From contig NZ_CP123967.1 in assembly GCF_029917005.1 (NCBI RefSeq), positions 2,232,001 to 2,296,000 on the forward strand: 64,000 nt of DNA, given 5' to 3'. A model generated the notes under the pieces. It searched no databases, was not told the origin of the DNA, and was given only the letters and a program-made list of their open reading frames with translations. Positions 1-8,507 of this stretch are shown here, piece after piece. The DNA comes from Tessaracoccus lacteus (GTDB lineage Bacteria > Actinomycetota > Actinomycetes > Propionibacteriales > Propionibacteriaceae). Both the position numbers and the translations under genes were made by a program. Numbering within the stretch: the stretch's first letter is position 1; every line of letters starts with the position of its first letter.

Positions 1-185
1 ACTACTCGGACAGCGGCGCGCAGGGGTACCGGCCGCCGGCCGGCTCCGTCGAGGGCTGGTGCTACACCGGCACCCCCTGGGCGCTGATCGGCACCGCGGC
101 GGGCCTCGCGGCGGCGGTCGCCGTCCTGGTGCTGGTCGCCCGCCGACGCCGCAGCGGCCCCTCCGGCGCGCTCGGCGGGCGCTGA
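1..185 (+). CDS. C-terminal end of a membrane-anchored DUF4430-like surface protein (partial)
   Basis: Only the last 60 codons are present; the gene begins before the window. The frame starting at base 3 ends in a single membrane helix, an RRRR cluster and the tail SGALGGR. This closely mirrors the next gene, which has the same WCY motif before the anchor, a membrane helix, basic residues and a GPLGGR end. The two are therefore probably tandem paralogues on the outer face of the membrane. A cobalamin riboswitch lies just downstream, so this gene belongs either to the same B12-linked locus or to the end of an earlier unit. The function is inferred only from the paralogue. Confidence 0.6.
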   Translation, partial: YSDSGAQGYRPPAGSVEGWCYTGTPWALIGTAAGLAAAVAVLVLVARRRRSGPSGALGGR

Positions 186-235
186 CGGGGAAAATGCACC
201 GCGCGTTTCGGCACAGCGCATGTCCGGCGCACTAG

Positions 236-345
236 GCTGACGGGTGCCCGCCGACCGCGGGCGCGGCCCGAGAGGGAAGTCCGGTGCGAATCCGGCGCTG
301 ACCCGCAACCGTGAGGCGAGAGCCGAGCCGGGAACCTGCGGAGGC
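236..345 (+). promoter_or_regulatory. Cobalamin (B12) riboswitch
   Basis: The stretch holds the usual conserved blocks in order: GGGAAGTCCGGTGCGAATCC at about 274-293, GCTGACCCGCAACCGTGA at about 297-314, and the B12-box-like end GCCGGGAACCTGC at about 327-339. These are established hallmarks of AdoCbl/cobalamin riboswitches. It lies 84 bases before the start of the DUF4430-like gene and upstream of the ECF transporter genes. The cluster is therefore probably repressed when cobalamin is plentiful. The exact 5' edge of the aptamer is uncertain. Confidence 0.92.
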
Positions 346-365
346 CGGGAACTGAACTGTTGCGT

Positions 366-407
366 CGAGGAATGCGCGGCTTCCGGGCTCACCGGATGCG
401 TTCCTCG
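366..407 (+). promoter_or_regulatory. Hairpin between riboswitch and start codon (expression platform)
   Basis: Bases 366-376 pair with 397-407 (11 pairs, including G-U pairs), and inside them TCCGG at 382-386 pairs with CCGGA at 392-396 around a GCTCA loop. No U-run follows. The ribosome-binding site AAGGAG (418-423) and the ATG at 429 come just after. This suggests control of translation, or Rho-dependent control, rather than a classic intrinsic terminator. Pairing partners in the aptamer were not worked out. Confidence 0.5.
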
Positions 408-428
408 CGTGCCGCGAAGGAGCTCCGA

Positions 429-1115
429 ATGACCCGACGACTCGTGGTCGCCCTGCTGGGCGCGATCACCATGACCCTCTCCCTACTCACGGCGCCGCTC
501 GCCGCCCACGCCGACGGCGAGTCCAACGCCGTCGGCGAGTGCCTGTCCTCCGATGAGGTGTGGCTGCTGATCGTCGACGAGGAGGGCACCGTCATCGCCA
601 ACCAATGCGTCGGCACCCCCGCCACCGGCATCGCGGCTATCGAGGCCGCCGGCGTCGCCATCGGCTACGACTCCAGCAACTTCGTCTGCACGCTGGGCGG
701 CCAACCGTCCGAGTGCCCGGCCGCCTTCAACGGCCAGTACTGGAACTACTGGCAGGGCTCGGCGGGCGCCGAGTACGCCTACGCGCAGACCGGCCCCGCC
801 GAGAGCGTCCCGGCGGGCGGCACCATCGAGGCCTGGTGCTACAACAAGGCGGATGAGGAGGGCTGCACTCCGCCCACGCTGAAGATCGTCCAGGACGGCA
901 CCGAGGTCGCACCCGCGGCCGGGGCCACTGCCCAGGACCTGCCCGTCACCGGAGCCGAGGCCACGCAGGGCGAGGCTGCCGAGGAGGAGACCCCTGAGGA
1001 CTCGGGCACGATGGGCTGGATCGTCGTCGGCATCGCGGTGGTCGCCGTCGGCGCCGGGCTGATCGCCTGGCAGGTCGGGCGTCGTAAGAAGACCGGCCCG
1101 CTCGGCGGTCGCTGA
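429..1115 (+). CDS. Secreted, membrane-anchored DUF4430/transcobalamin-like protein, candidate cobalamin-capture protein
   Basis: A 228-residue protein. The ATG at 429 is chosen over an upstream TTG at 360 because an AAGGAG site precedes it and a clean signal peptide follows (residues 1-28, cleavage near AHA-DG). The ectodomain (about 35-150) has six cysteines (38, 60, 87, 96, 137, 146). Its pattern YWNYWQG then GGTIEAWCY resembles DUF4430, the fold of the C-terminal domain of transcobalamin and intrinsic factor. An acidic linker, an LPVTG at 171-175, a membrane helix (about 196-215) and an RRKK tail follow. It sits between a cobalamin riboswitch and an ECF transporter, so extracellular capture of B12 or a related corrinoid is a reasonable inference. 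Binding itself is not shown by the sequence. Confidence 0.6.
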   Translation: MTRRLVVALLGAITMTLSLLTAPLAAHADGESNAVGECLSSDEVWLLIVDEEGTVIANQCVGTPATGIAAIEAAGVAIGYDSSNFVCTLGGQPSECPAAFNGQYWNYWQGSAGAEYAYAQTGPAESVPAGGTIEAWCYNKADEEGCTPPTLKIVQDGTEVAPAAGATAQDLPVTGAEATQGEAAEEETPEDSGTMGWIVVGIAVVAVGAGLIAWQVGRRKKTGPLGGR

Positions 1116-1120
1116 GCCGT

Positions 1121-2278
1121 ATGCCACGCCTGCTGCCCCGGATCGCACCCGCCGAGGCCGCCCCTCCCGTCGCCGACCAGCGGCGCGAGGGGCGCTTCGT
1201 GCACCCGTGGGCCTGGTGGGGCTGGGCGCTGAGCGCCAGCGCGGCCGTCAGCCTGACGACCAACCCGCTGGTCATCGCCTGCCTCGCCGCTGCCGTCGTC
1301 GTGGTGGTGCTGCGCCGCCGCCCCGACACCCCGTGGGCCAGGTCGTTGAAGATCTACCTGATGATCGGCGCTTTCATCGTCGGCATGCGCCTGTTCTTCC
1401 AGATCGTCATCGGTGGCGTGCGCTCCGGACCGGTGCTGTTCACGCTGCCGTCGGTGCAGCTGCCCGCCTGGGCGGCGGGCATCACGCTGGGCGGCCCAGT
1501 CACCGTCGACGGCCTCGCGTTCGCCTTCTTCGACGCGCTGCGGCTGGCCGTCATGCTGCTGTGCGTCGGCGCCGCGAACTCGCTCGCGAACCCGCGCACC
1601 GCGCTCAAGTCCGTCCCCGCCGCGCTGCGCGACATCTCCACCGCCGTGGTCATCGCGCTCGGCCTGATCCCCCAGCTCATCGCGTCGGTCCACCGCGTCA
1701 GGCGCGGCCAGCGGCTCCGCGGCGGCAGGCGGCGCGGGCTGGCCGCCGTGCCCGGCACGCTGATCCCCGTGATCGAGGACAGCGTCGAGGGGTCGCTGCT
1801 GCTCGCCAGCTCCATGGAGGCCCGCGGCTACGGCCGCACCCGGCGCGCCGACGAGCCGCGTCGCGGCACCTGGCAGCTGATCGTGGCGCTCCTGCTGATC
1901 GTGGGCGGCATCTACGCGCTGCTCGGCGTGCCGACGACCTCGACGACGGCCCTGGGTCTCAGCCCGGCGACGCTGGTAGCGCTCGCCCTGCTGCTGGTAG
2001 GCCTCGCGCTGACCGTCTGGGGGATGCGCGTGGCCGGGCGACAGCTCGGCGTGACAGTCTACCGCCCCGCCCCCTGGGGCGGCCCCGAGGTACTGACCCT
2101 CGTCTGCGGTGTGGCGACCCTTGCCCTCTTCCTGTGGCTGTCCTCGGCGCAGGGCGCCGCTCTGAGCCCCTCCACCAGCCCGCTGACGTGGCCGACGCTG
2201 CCGCCGCTCGCCGCGCTGGCCGCCGTCGTGCTCGTCGTCCCAGGCTTCACGACCCCCGACCCGAAGGTCTCCGCATGA
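1121..2278 (+). CDS. ecfT: ECF transporter transmembrane component EcfT
   Basis: A 385-residue membrane protein, the scaffold subunit that couples the ATPases to the substrate-binding S component. Several hydrophobic helices fill the N-terminal half and the C-terminus. The cytoplasmic coupling region carries the family motif SMEARGYG (near residue 233), the A-R-G signature that docks into EcfA. It is longer than many EcfT proteins (about 260 residues) because of an N-terminal extension and extra C-terminal helices. It begins 5 bases after the DUF4430-like gene and its stop overlaps the ecfA start (ATGA), so one riboswitch-controlled operon is likely. Confidence in the family is high. Confidence 0.88.
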   Translation: MPRLLPRIAPAEAAPPVADQRREGRFVHPWAWWGWALSASAAVSLTTNPLVIACLAAAVVVVVLRRRPDTPWARSLKIYLMIGAFIVGMRLFFQIVIGGVRSGPVLFTLPSVQLPAWAAGITLGGPVTVDGLAFAFFDALRLAVMLLCVGAANSLANPRTALKSVPAALRDISTAVVIALGLIPQLIASVHRVRRGQRLRGGRRRGLAAVPGTLIPVIEDSVEGSLLLASSMEARGYGRTRRADEPRRGTWQLIVALLLIVGGIYALLGVPTTSTTALGLSPATLVALALLLVGLALTVWGMRVAGRQLGVTVYRPAPWGGPEVLTLVCGVATLALFLWLSSAQGAALSPSTSPLTWPTLPPLAALAAVVLVVPGFTTPDPKVSA

Positions 2279-3897
2279 TCGAGTTCGAGAACCTCACCAT
2301 CACGCAGCCCGAGGCGACGCGCCCCGTCCTGGCGGGCGTGACCGGCCGCATCCGCGAGTCCGACCTGTGCGTGCTCGTCGGCCGGACCGGCACCGGCAAG
2401 TCGACGCTGCTCGGCACCGTCAACTCGCTCGTGCCGCACGCGAGCGGGGCCACCATGGGCGGCCGGGTGCTGATCGACGGCCGCGACATCACCGGCGTGC
2501 GCCCCCGCGAGCTCGCCGACCTCGTGGGCTACGTCGGGCAGAACCCGATGGCCGGGTTCGTGACCGACACCGTCGAGGACGAGGTCGCCTACGGCATGGA
2601 GCAGCTGGGCCTCGCGCCATCGGTCATGCGCAAGCGCGTCGAGGAGACCCTCGACCTGATGGGCATCGCGGAGCTGCGGCGCCGAGCCCTTGTCGAGCTG
2701 TCCGGCGGCCAGCAGCAGCGCGTCGCCATCGCCTCCGTGCTCGCCGCGCAGCCGCGCGTCCTGCTGCTCGACGAGCCCACCTCGGCTCTCGACCCGACCG
2801 CGGCGCAGGACGTGCTGGCGGCCATCACCACGCTCGTCTACGACGTCGGCCTCACCGTCGTGCTCGCCGAACACCGGCTCGAGCGCGTCATGCACCACGC
2901 CGACTCGGCGATCTGGCTGCCCGGCGACGGCAGCGCGGTGTTCGGCAGCACGGCCGAGGTCTTCGGCGTCTCCGATGTCACGCCGCCGCTCGCCGAGCTG
3001 TCCCGCGTGCTCGGCTGGCCGAGCGTCGCCACCAGCGTCCGCGACGCCCGCCGGAAGGTCGCCGACGACGGGCCGCACGTCCGGCTGCCCGACCTGCCGG
3101 AGGGCAATGTCTCCTGGAGCGGCGAGGGGCTGCGCACCGTCGCGCGGGCAAAGCTGGAGGTCCGCTACGGGCAGCTGCGCGCCGTCGGCGTCGACCTCGA
3201 GCTGCATGCGCAGACGGTCGTCGCGCTGATGGGGCGAAACGGGTCCGGCAAATCATCGCTCATGTGGGCGCTGCAGGGGGCCGTGGCAAGTACCGGGACC
3301 CTCGACATCGACGGCTTCGACCCGCGCGTCGTCGACGACACGCACGCCCGGCACCTGGTGAGCCTCGTCCCGCAGACCCCGTCGGACCTGCTGTACCTGC
3401 CGAGCGTCGACGAGGAGCTCGCGCAGGCGGACAAGGAGTCGGGCGTCGAGGCGGGCACCACCCGGGCGATCCTGACCCGGCTCGGCGCGGACCTGCCCGG
3501 CGGCCGGAACCCGCGCGACCTGTCGGAGGGGCAGCGGCTTGCGCTGGTGCTGTCCATCCAGCTCGCGGCCCGTCCCGCCGTCATCTGCCTCGACGAGCCG
3601 ACCCGCGGTCTCGACTACAAGATGAAGGCAGAGCTCTCCCACATCGTCCGACAGCTCGCAGACGAGGGCGCGTGCGTGCTCATCTCGACACATGACGTGG
3701 AGTTCGCCGCCCAGGCCACCGACCGGTGCGTCGTGCTGGCCGACGGCGACGTCGTCGCGGACGGCCCGACCCGCACGGTGTGCTGCGCCTCGCCCGGATT
3801 CTCGCCGCAGGTCGCCAAGGTCTTCCATCCGCACGACGTCCTCACCGTTGCCGAGGTGGCATGTGCGCTGACGGAACAGGGGGCCAGGGCGTCATGA
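2275..3897 (+). CDS. ecfA: ECF transporter double ATPase (fused EcfA1-EcfA2)
   Basis: A 540-residue protein with two complete ABC ATPase domains in one chain. Domain 1 has Walker A GRTGTGKST (near residue 36), signature LSGGQQQR, Walker [12 protein letters not shown] and switch histidine in AEHRLE. Domain 2 has Walker A GRNGSGKSS (near 320), a variant signature LSEGQRLAL, Walker B ICLDEPTRGLD and STHD. Many ECF systems use two separate EcfA proteins; here they are fused. Start and stop overlap ecfT and ecfS by 4 bases (ATGA), indicating translational coupling. It powers import by the adjacent EcfT and EcfS in the inner membrane. Confidence 0.92.
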   Translation: MIEFENLTITQPEATRPVLAGVTGRIRESDLCVLVGRTGTGKSTLLGTVNSLVPHASGATMGGRVLIDGRDITGVRPRELADLVGYVGQNPMAGFVTDTVEDEVAYGMEQLGLAPSVMRKRVEETLDLMGIAELRRRALVELSGGQQQRVAIASVLAAQPRVLLLDEPTSALDPTAAQDVLAAITTLVYDVGLTVVLAEHRLERVMHHADSAIWLPGDGSAVFGSTAEVFGVSDVTPPLAELSRVLGWPSVATSVRDARRKVADDGPHVRLPDLPEGNVSWSGEGLRTVARAKLEVRYGQLRAVGVDLELHAQTVVALMGRNGSGKSSLMWALQGAVASTGTLDIDGFDPRVVDDTHARHLVSLVPQTPSDLLYLPSVDEELAQADKESGVEAGTTRAILTRLGADLPGGRNPRDLSEGQRLALVLSIQLAARPAVICLDEPTRGLDYKMKAELSHIVRQLADEGACVLISTHDVEFAAQATDRCVVLADGDVVADGPTRTVCCASPGFSPQVAKVFHPHDVLTVAEVACALTEQGARAS

Positions 3898-4670
3898 CCC
3901 GGCGCATCGACCTTCCGTCCGCCGTGATGCTCGCGCTGGTCGCCGTTGCGTCGCTGCTGGCATTCACCTGGCCGCTGATCGTCACCCCGTCGGCGAGCCT
4001 CGACGGCAACTCGCAGTCCTCGTTCGTGTTCGCGATCATTCTCCCGGTGGTGATCGGGATCATGGTCACGCAGCTCACCCGCGGCACCATCGGCGTCAAG
4101 GCGCTCGCGATGCTGGGCGTGCTGTCCGCGCTGGGGGCCCTTGCCCGGCCGCTCGGGGCCGGCACCGCCGGCATCGAGTTCGTGTTCGTGCCGCTGCTGC
4201 TGGGCGGAAGGGTGTTCGGCGCGACGTTCGGGTTCCTGCTCGGCTGCACCACCATGTTCACCTCGGCCCTGCTGACGGGTGGCGTCGGGCCGTGGCTGCC
4301 GTTCCAGATGCTGGCCTTCGCCTTCACGGGCATGTTCGCGGGCCTGCTCCCCCGTGTCAGGGGCTGGGTGGAGATCGCCGTTCTGTGCTTGTACGCCTTC
4401 GTCGCGAGTTTCCTGTACGGCATGCTCGTCGACCTGTCGTTCTGGCCCTTCAACCTCGGGCTCGGTACGCAGGTGAGCTACGTGGCGGGTGCGCCGCTGA
4501 TGGAGAATCTGCACCGGTTCCTCGTCTGGAGCGCCGCCACGTCGCTCGGCTGGAACCTCGGACGTGCCTTCACCACCATCATCACGCTGGTACTGATCGG
4601 GCGGCCGCTGCTGCGGATCCTGCGCCGCACGAACCGCGTCGGCCGCTACGAGGAGGGCGCCTCAGCGTAG
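3894..4670 (+). CDS. ECF transporter S component, CbrT-like (probable cobalamin or corrinoid binder)
   Basis: A 258-residue integral membrane protein with about six helices. The segment containing GATFGFLLGCTTMFTSALLT and GVGPWLPFQM is characteristic of the S-component group that includes the cobalamin transporter CbrT. The S component determines substrate. The upstream cobalamin riboswitch and DUF4430-like surface proteins independently point to cobalamin. It overlaps the ecfA stop by 4 bases and ends convergently with the methyltransferase gene, sharing 9 bases at the 3' ends. Other substrates for this S family cannot be excluded from sequence alone. Confidence 0.75.
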   Translation: MTRRIDLPSAVMLALVAVASLLAFTWPLIVTPSASLDGNSQSSFVFAIILPVVIGIMVTQLTRGTIGVKALAMLGVLSALGALARPLGAGTAGIEFVFVPLLLGGRVFGATFGFLLGCTTMFTSALLTGGVGPWLPFQMLAFAFTGMFAGLLPRVRGWVEIAVLCLYAFVASFLYGMLVDLSFWPFNLGLGTQVSYVAGAPLMENLHRFLVWSAATSLGWNLGRAFTTIITLVLIGRPLLRILRRTNRVGRYEEGASA

Positions 4671-5750
4671 CCGCTCGGCGACGATCGCCCGCGCACCGTC
4701 GAGCGTGCGGGCGAGGATCAGCGTCGCGACGCCCGGGCCCTTGGGCTTCAGCCTGGTCCTGAGCTGCGCAGGGTCGATGTCGAGGCCGCGCTTCTTGATC
4801 TCCAGCGTCCCGATGCGGTGGTCGCGCACCCAGGACCTCAGGGCGCGCACGTCGTAGTCGAGGACCTCACGCACGGCGAAGCACGTGGCATACGGCGTGG
4901 CGACGGGTCGGTCAGCGCCCAGGTAGGCCGTGTGCGCGTCGAGCAGCCAGAGGTCGGATGCCGGTGCGATCTCGGCGAGCAGCCCGGCCCGGATCACGGC
5001 GCCGTCCGGCTCCAGGAGATACCCGCCGACGGACCGCACGTCCAGGGTTCGGGGCTCCTCAGGCTCAGTGAGCTCCGCCCCCGCAGGGAGGACCACTGCG
5101 CGGGTGCCGCTGCCGGCGTTCCACAGGCAGGCCTCGACCGTCTCTGCGCTCTCGCTGACCCAGCAGGCCTCGACGTCGCCGGGGATGAGCTCCTTCGGCA
5201 CGCCCGGCCCCAGCTTGACGGCCACGAACCGGTCGGAGGCGAGCTCCTCCGTCACGAAGTCCCACGACGGGGTGAAGTCGGCGACGTTCCAGGTACGGCC
5301 CCGTGCCGTGCGTCGGGCAGGGTCCAGGAACACCGCGGCCCCCGCCGGGATCTCGGCGTCCTCCGCATCGCCGACGCGCACGTCCCCGCCGCCGACCAGC
5401 GCGAGGTTGTGGCGGGCGATCTCGGCCGTGGCCTCGTCGGCCTCCACGCCCACGACCCGCAGCCCGGCCTCGGCGAACGCCATCGCGTCCGCCCCGATAC
5501 CGCAGCCGAGGTCCCACACCTCGGTGACCCCGGCCGCGGCGAACCGGGCGGCCCGCCAGCGGGCGACCGGCGTGCGGGTGGCCTGCTCGAGTCCGGCGCG
5601 GGTGAACAGCATGTCGGCGGCGCGCTCCAGCTTCGCCGCCCCCTGGCGCCTGAGCGACACCTGCGACAGGGCCCAGGCCACGTCGTCGGCCGGGAACGAG
5701 CGACGGAGCCGCTCCCCCGCCGCAAGCGACGTGGGATCCGGCTCCGTCAT
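4662..5750 (-). CDS. Class I SAM-dependent methyltransferase with C-terminal THUMP-like domain
   Basis: A 362-residue cytoplasmic protein. The SAM-binding motif I is DLGCGIGADA (residues 80-89), followed by GVEADEATAEIA and FLDPARRT, as in actinobacterial proteins annotated with a THUMP-like C-terminal domain. That C-terminal domain (about 290-362) is basic and contains LEIKKRGLDI and LKPKGPG, consistent with RNA binding. The substrate is unknown; modification of tRNA or rRNA is an inference. It starts 26 bases after the peptide-transporter ATPase gene and may be the last gene of that transcript. Confidence 0.75.
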   Translation of the reverse strand: MTEPDPTSLAAGERLRRSFPADDVAWALSQVSLRRQGAAKLERAADMLFTRAGLEQATRTPVARWRAARFAAAGVTEVWDLGCGIGADAMAFAEAGLRVVGVEADEATAEIARHNLALVGGGDVRVGDAEDAEIPAGAAVFLDPARRTARGRTWNVADFTPSWDFVTEELASDRFVAVKLGPGVPKELIPGDVEACWVSESAETVEACLWNAGSGTRAVVLPAGAELTEPEEPRTLDVRSVGGYLLEPDGAVIRAGLLAEIAPASDLWLLDAHTAYLGADRPVATPYATCFAVREVLDYDVRALRSWVRDHRIGTLEIKKRGLDIDPAQLRTRLKPKGPGVATLILARTLDGARAIVAERLR

Positions 5751-5776
5751 GGCCGCCGCGAGGGCGGCGGTTCGGC

Positions 5777-7510
5777 TCAGTTGAGCTCTCGCGTGTCCAG
5801 CTCGACGACCTGGTCGCCCAGCTCCTTCAGCAGCGCGTGGCGCTCAAGGCGGCGCTGCTTCTGCTCGATCGGGTTGGGGACGGGGGCCGCGGCCAGGAGG
5901 CGCTTGGTGTACTCCTCCTGCGGCCGCATCAGCACGTCCTCGCGAGTGCCCGCCTCCACGATCTTGCCGTACTGCATCACGACGACGCGGTGCGCCAGCG
6001 AGTCGATGACGGCCAGGTCGTGCGAGATGAACAGGCAGGCGAAGCCGAAGTGGCGCTGCAGCTCGGTGAACATCGCCAGCACCGAGGCCTGCACCGAGAC
6101 GTCGAGGGCCGAGGTCGGCTCGTCGGCGATCAGTAGGTCGGGCTGCAGGGCGAGCGCGCGCGCGATGGAGACGCGCTGGCGCTGGCCGCCGGACAGCTCG
6201 TGAGGGTAGCGGTTGTACGCGCTGCGGGGCAGCTGGACGGCCTCGAGGAGCTCGTGGACCTTCTTCTCCCGCTCCTTGGCCGTGCCGATGCCGTGCACCG
6301 CGAGCGGCTCGGAGATGACGTCGCCGATCGGGAAGCGCGGGTTCAGCGACGCCGCGGGGTCCTGGAAGATGACGCCGACGCGCTTGCGCAGCGACTTCAG
6401 CTGGCCGCCGCGCATGCTGAGCAGGTCCTCGCCGAGCACCTGCACCTCGCCGGACTCCGACGGGATCAGGCCAAGCAGGGCGCGGCCGATGGTCGACTTG
6501 CCCGAGCCGGACTCGCCCACCAGGCCGACGATCTCGCCGCGGCGCACGTCGAAGCTCACGTCGTCGACGGCGCGGAACGGCTTCTTGCCGGAGCGCCTGT
6601 ACTCGACCACAAGATTCTTGACGGTGAGCGCCTCCTCGGCATCGTCGGCGACCTCGTGGGGAGCGGCGCCGAACTGCCCATGTCCGTCGCCCAGGTGCGG
6701 CACCGCCGCGAGCAGCTTCTGCGTGTACGGGTGCTGCGGGTTGAGCAGCACCTCCTGCACGGGGCCGCGCTCGACGATGTTGCCCTTGAACATCACGGCG
6801 ACGTTGTCAGCCATGTCGGCGACGACGCCCATGTTGTGCGTGATGAGCAGGATGCCGGTGTTCAGCTTGTCCTTCAGCGAGCGCAGCAGGTCGAGGATGT
6901 CGGCCTGCACGGTCACGTCGAGGGCCGTGGTGGGCTCGTCGGCGATGATGACCTCGGGGTCACACGTCAGCGCCATGGCGATCACGACGCGCTGGCGCAT
7001 GCCGCCGGACAGCTCGTGCGGGTACTGCTTGACCCGACGCTCCGGGGCCGGGATGCCGACGGCGGCCAGCAGCTCGATGGCACGCTGCCAGGCCTGACGG
7101 CCGTAGGCGATGCCGTGCACCTCCATCGACTCGGTCAGCTGCTCGCCGATCCGGATGACGGGGTTCAGCGCGGTCATGGGCTCCTGGAAGACCATGGCGA
7201 CGCGACGCCCGCGGATGGCGCGCAGCGCGCGGCCGGACAGCTCGCTGATGACGTCGTCGCCGACGACGGTGCGGCCCTCGATGTGCGCGGTCTTCGGCAG
7301 CAGGCCGAGCGCGGTGGTCGCGGTCACGGACTTGCCGGACCCGGACTCACCCACCAGCGCCATGACCTCGCCGGGCTCGACCTTCAAAGAGAGGCCCTTG
7401 ACGGCGTGCACGGTGCCGAACTCGGTCTTGAACTTCACGTCCAGGTTGTCGAACTCCAGGACGGGGTTCTCGCCCGTGAAGACCTTCTGATCAGTGTTTG
7501 CTTCAGTCAT
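5777..7510 (-). CDS. Peptide ABC transporter, fused double ATP-binding protein (DppD-DppF type)
   Basis: A 577-residue protein with two nucleotide-binding domains. The first has Walker [11 protein letters not shown] (near residue 54), signature LSGGMRQR and Walker [12 protein letters not shown]. The second has Walker [12 protein letters not shown] (near 330), LSGGQRQR and [11 protein letters not shown]. Each domain carries the oligopeptide/dipeptide C-terminal tail ([11 protein letters not shown] and [11 protein letters not shown]). It energises uptake through the two permeases encoded just upstream (12-base gap). The order is substrate-binding protein, DppB, DppC, DppDF. The specific substrate is not determinable. 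Confidence 0.93.
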   Translation of the reverse strand: MTEANTDQKVFTGENPVLEFDNLDVKFKTEFGTVHAVKGLSLKVEPGEVMALVGESGSGKSVTATTALGLLPKTAHIEGRTVVGDDVISELSGRALRAIRGRRVAMVFQEPMTALNPVIRIGEQLTESMEVHGIAYGRQAWQRAIELLAAVGIPAPERRVKQYPHELSGGMRQRVVIAMALTCDPEVIIADEPTTALDVTVQADILDLLRSLKDKLNTGILLITHNMGVVADMADNVAVMFKGNIVERGPVQEVLLNPQHPYTQKLLAAVPHLGDGHGQFGAAPHEVADDAEEALTVKNLVVEYRRSGKKPFRAVDDVSFDVRRGEIVGLVGESGSGKSTIGRALLGLIPSESGEVQVLGEDLLSMRGGQLKSLRKRVGVIFQDPAASLNPRFPIGDVISEPLAVHGIGTAKEREKKVHELLEAVQLPRSAYNRYPHELSGGQRQRVSIARALALQPDLLIADEPTSALDVSVQASVLAMFTELQRHFGFACLFISHDLAVIDSLAHRVVVMQYGKIVEAGTREDVLMRPQEEYTKRLLAAAPVPNPIEQKQRRLERHALLKELGDQVVELDTRELN

Positions 7511-7522
7511 TTCTGAGCCACC

Positions 7523-8497
7523 TCAGTCCATCTGCTGACGGGGATCGAACGCGTCGCGCATGCCGTCACCGATGAAGTTGACGCACAGCGAGATCACGAG
7601 GATGAACATGCCGGGGATCCAGAAGAGCCACGGGCGGGTGGTCAGCGCGTTCTGGAAGTCCGAGACGAGCAGGCCGAGCGACGTGTCGGGCGCCTTCACG
7701 CCGAAGCCCAGGTAGGACAGGGCGGTCTCGGTCAGGATGGCCGCCGAGATCAGCAGCGTCGCGTTGACGACGATGGTGCCGAGCGCGTTCGGGAGGATGT
7801 GCCGCACGATGATGCGCGGCGACGGCGTGCCGAGCGCGCGGGCCGCCATCACGAACTCGCGTTCGCGCAGCGACAGAACCTCGCCGCGCACCAGGCGGGC
7901 CAGGCCCGTCCAGGACACGAGCGCCAGCACGAGGGCCAGCATCACGATGTTGCCGTCGGACATGCGGCCGAGGACCGCGGCGAGCACGAGCGTCGGGATG
8001 ATGATGAACAGGTCGGTCGTGCGCATCAGGAACGCCTCGACGAAGCCGCGGTAGTAGCCGGCGATGGCGCCGATCGCGGTGCCGATGAACGTCGCGATGA
8101 TGCCAACGGTGAAAGCGATTAGCAGCGACTGCTGCGTGCCGCGCATCACCAGCGCGAAGTAGTCCTTGCCGATGGTGTCCTGGCCGAAGGGGTGCTCGCC
8201 GAGCGACGGGGGCCAGAACTGGATCGTCGGCTTCGCCTCGTTGACGATCGGGTACGTGTCGGTGAAGGTCTTGCCCCACCAGCCGGGGATGGGTCCCCAG
8301 CCGATCGACGAGATGGCGAGCACGATGATGAAGAGCAGGAGCACCAGCGAGATCATCGCGGCCTTGTGCCGCACGAAGCGGCGCAGCACCAGCTGCCCCT
8401 GCGAGTACGACTTGGTGTTGCTCGTCTCGACGTCGTCCTCGATGGAGAACTTGGTGTCGGGCTCGACGCTCGGGAGCGTGTTGTTCGGATCACTCAT
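7523..8497 (-). CDS. Peptide ABC transporter permease, DppC/OppC type
   Basis: A 324-residue inner-membrane permease with a hydrophilic N-terminal tail (about 1-35), a first helix at about 40-65, a periplasmic segment (about 70-115) and a five-helix core. The coupling loop EFVMAARALGTPSPRIIVRH matches the permease EAA motif that contacts the ATPase. The end CVNFIGDGMRDAFDPRQ is typical of DppC/OppC. It follows the DppB gene by 10 bases. Confidence 0.93.
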   Translation of the reverse strand: MSDPNNTLPSVEPDTKFSIEDDVETSNTKSYSQGQLVLRRFVRHKAAMISLVLLLFIIVLAISSIGWGPIPGWWGKTFTDTYPIVNEAKPTIQFWPPSLGEHPFGQDTIGKDYFALVMRGTQQSLLIAFTVGIIATFIGTAIGAIAGYYRGFVEAFLMRTTDLFIIIPTLVLAAVLGRMSDGNIVMLALVLALVSWTGLARLVRGEVLSLREREFVMAARALGTPSPRIIVRHILPNALGTIVVNATLLISAAILTETALSYLGFGVKAPDTSLGLLVSDFQNALTTRPWLFWIPGMFILVISLCVNFIGDGMRDAFDPRQQMD

Positions 8498-8507
8498 GAT
8501 GGGGCTC

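Noticed and set aside
360-428. TTG start 23 codons before the DUF4430-like gene
   Set aside because: It lies inside the riboswitch hairpin and would bury the signal peptide; ATG 429 has AAGGAG.
429-1115. Classical sortase substrate
   Set aside because: LPVTG is too far from the membrane helix to be called a normal sorting signal.
1207-2274. 356-codon upstream extension of EcfA
   Set aside because: It is out-of-frame translation of ecfT; the true ATPase starts at the ATGA overlap at 2275.
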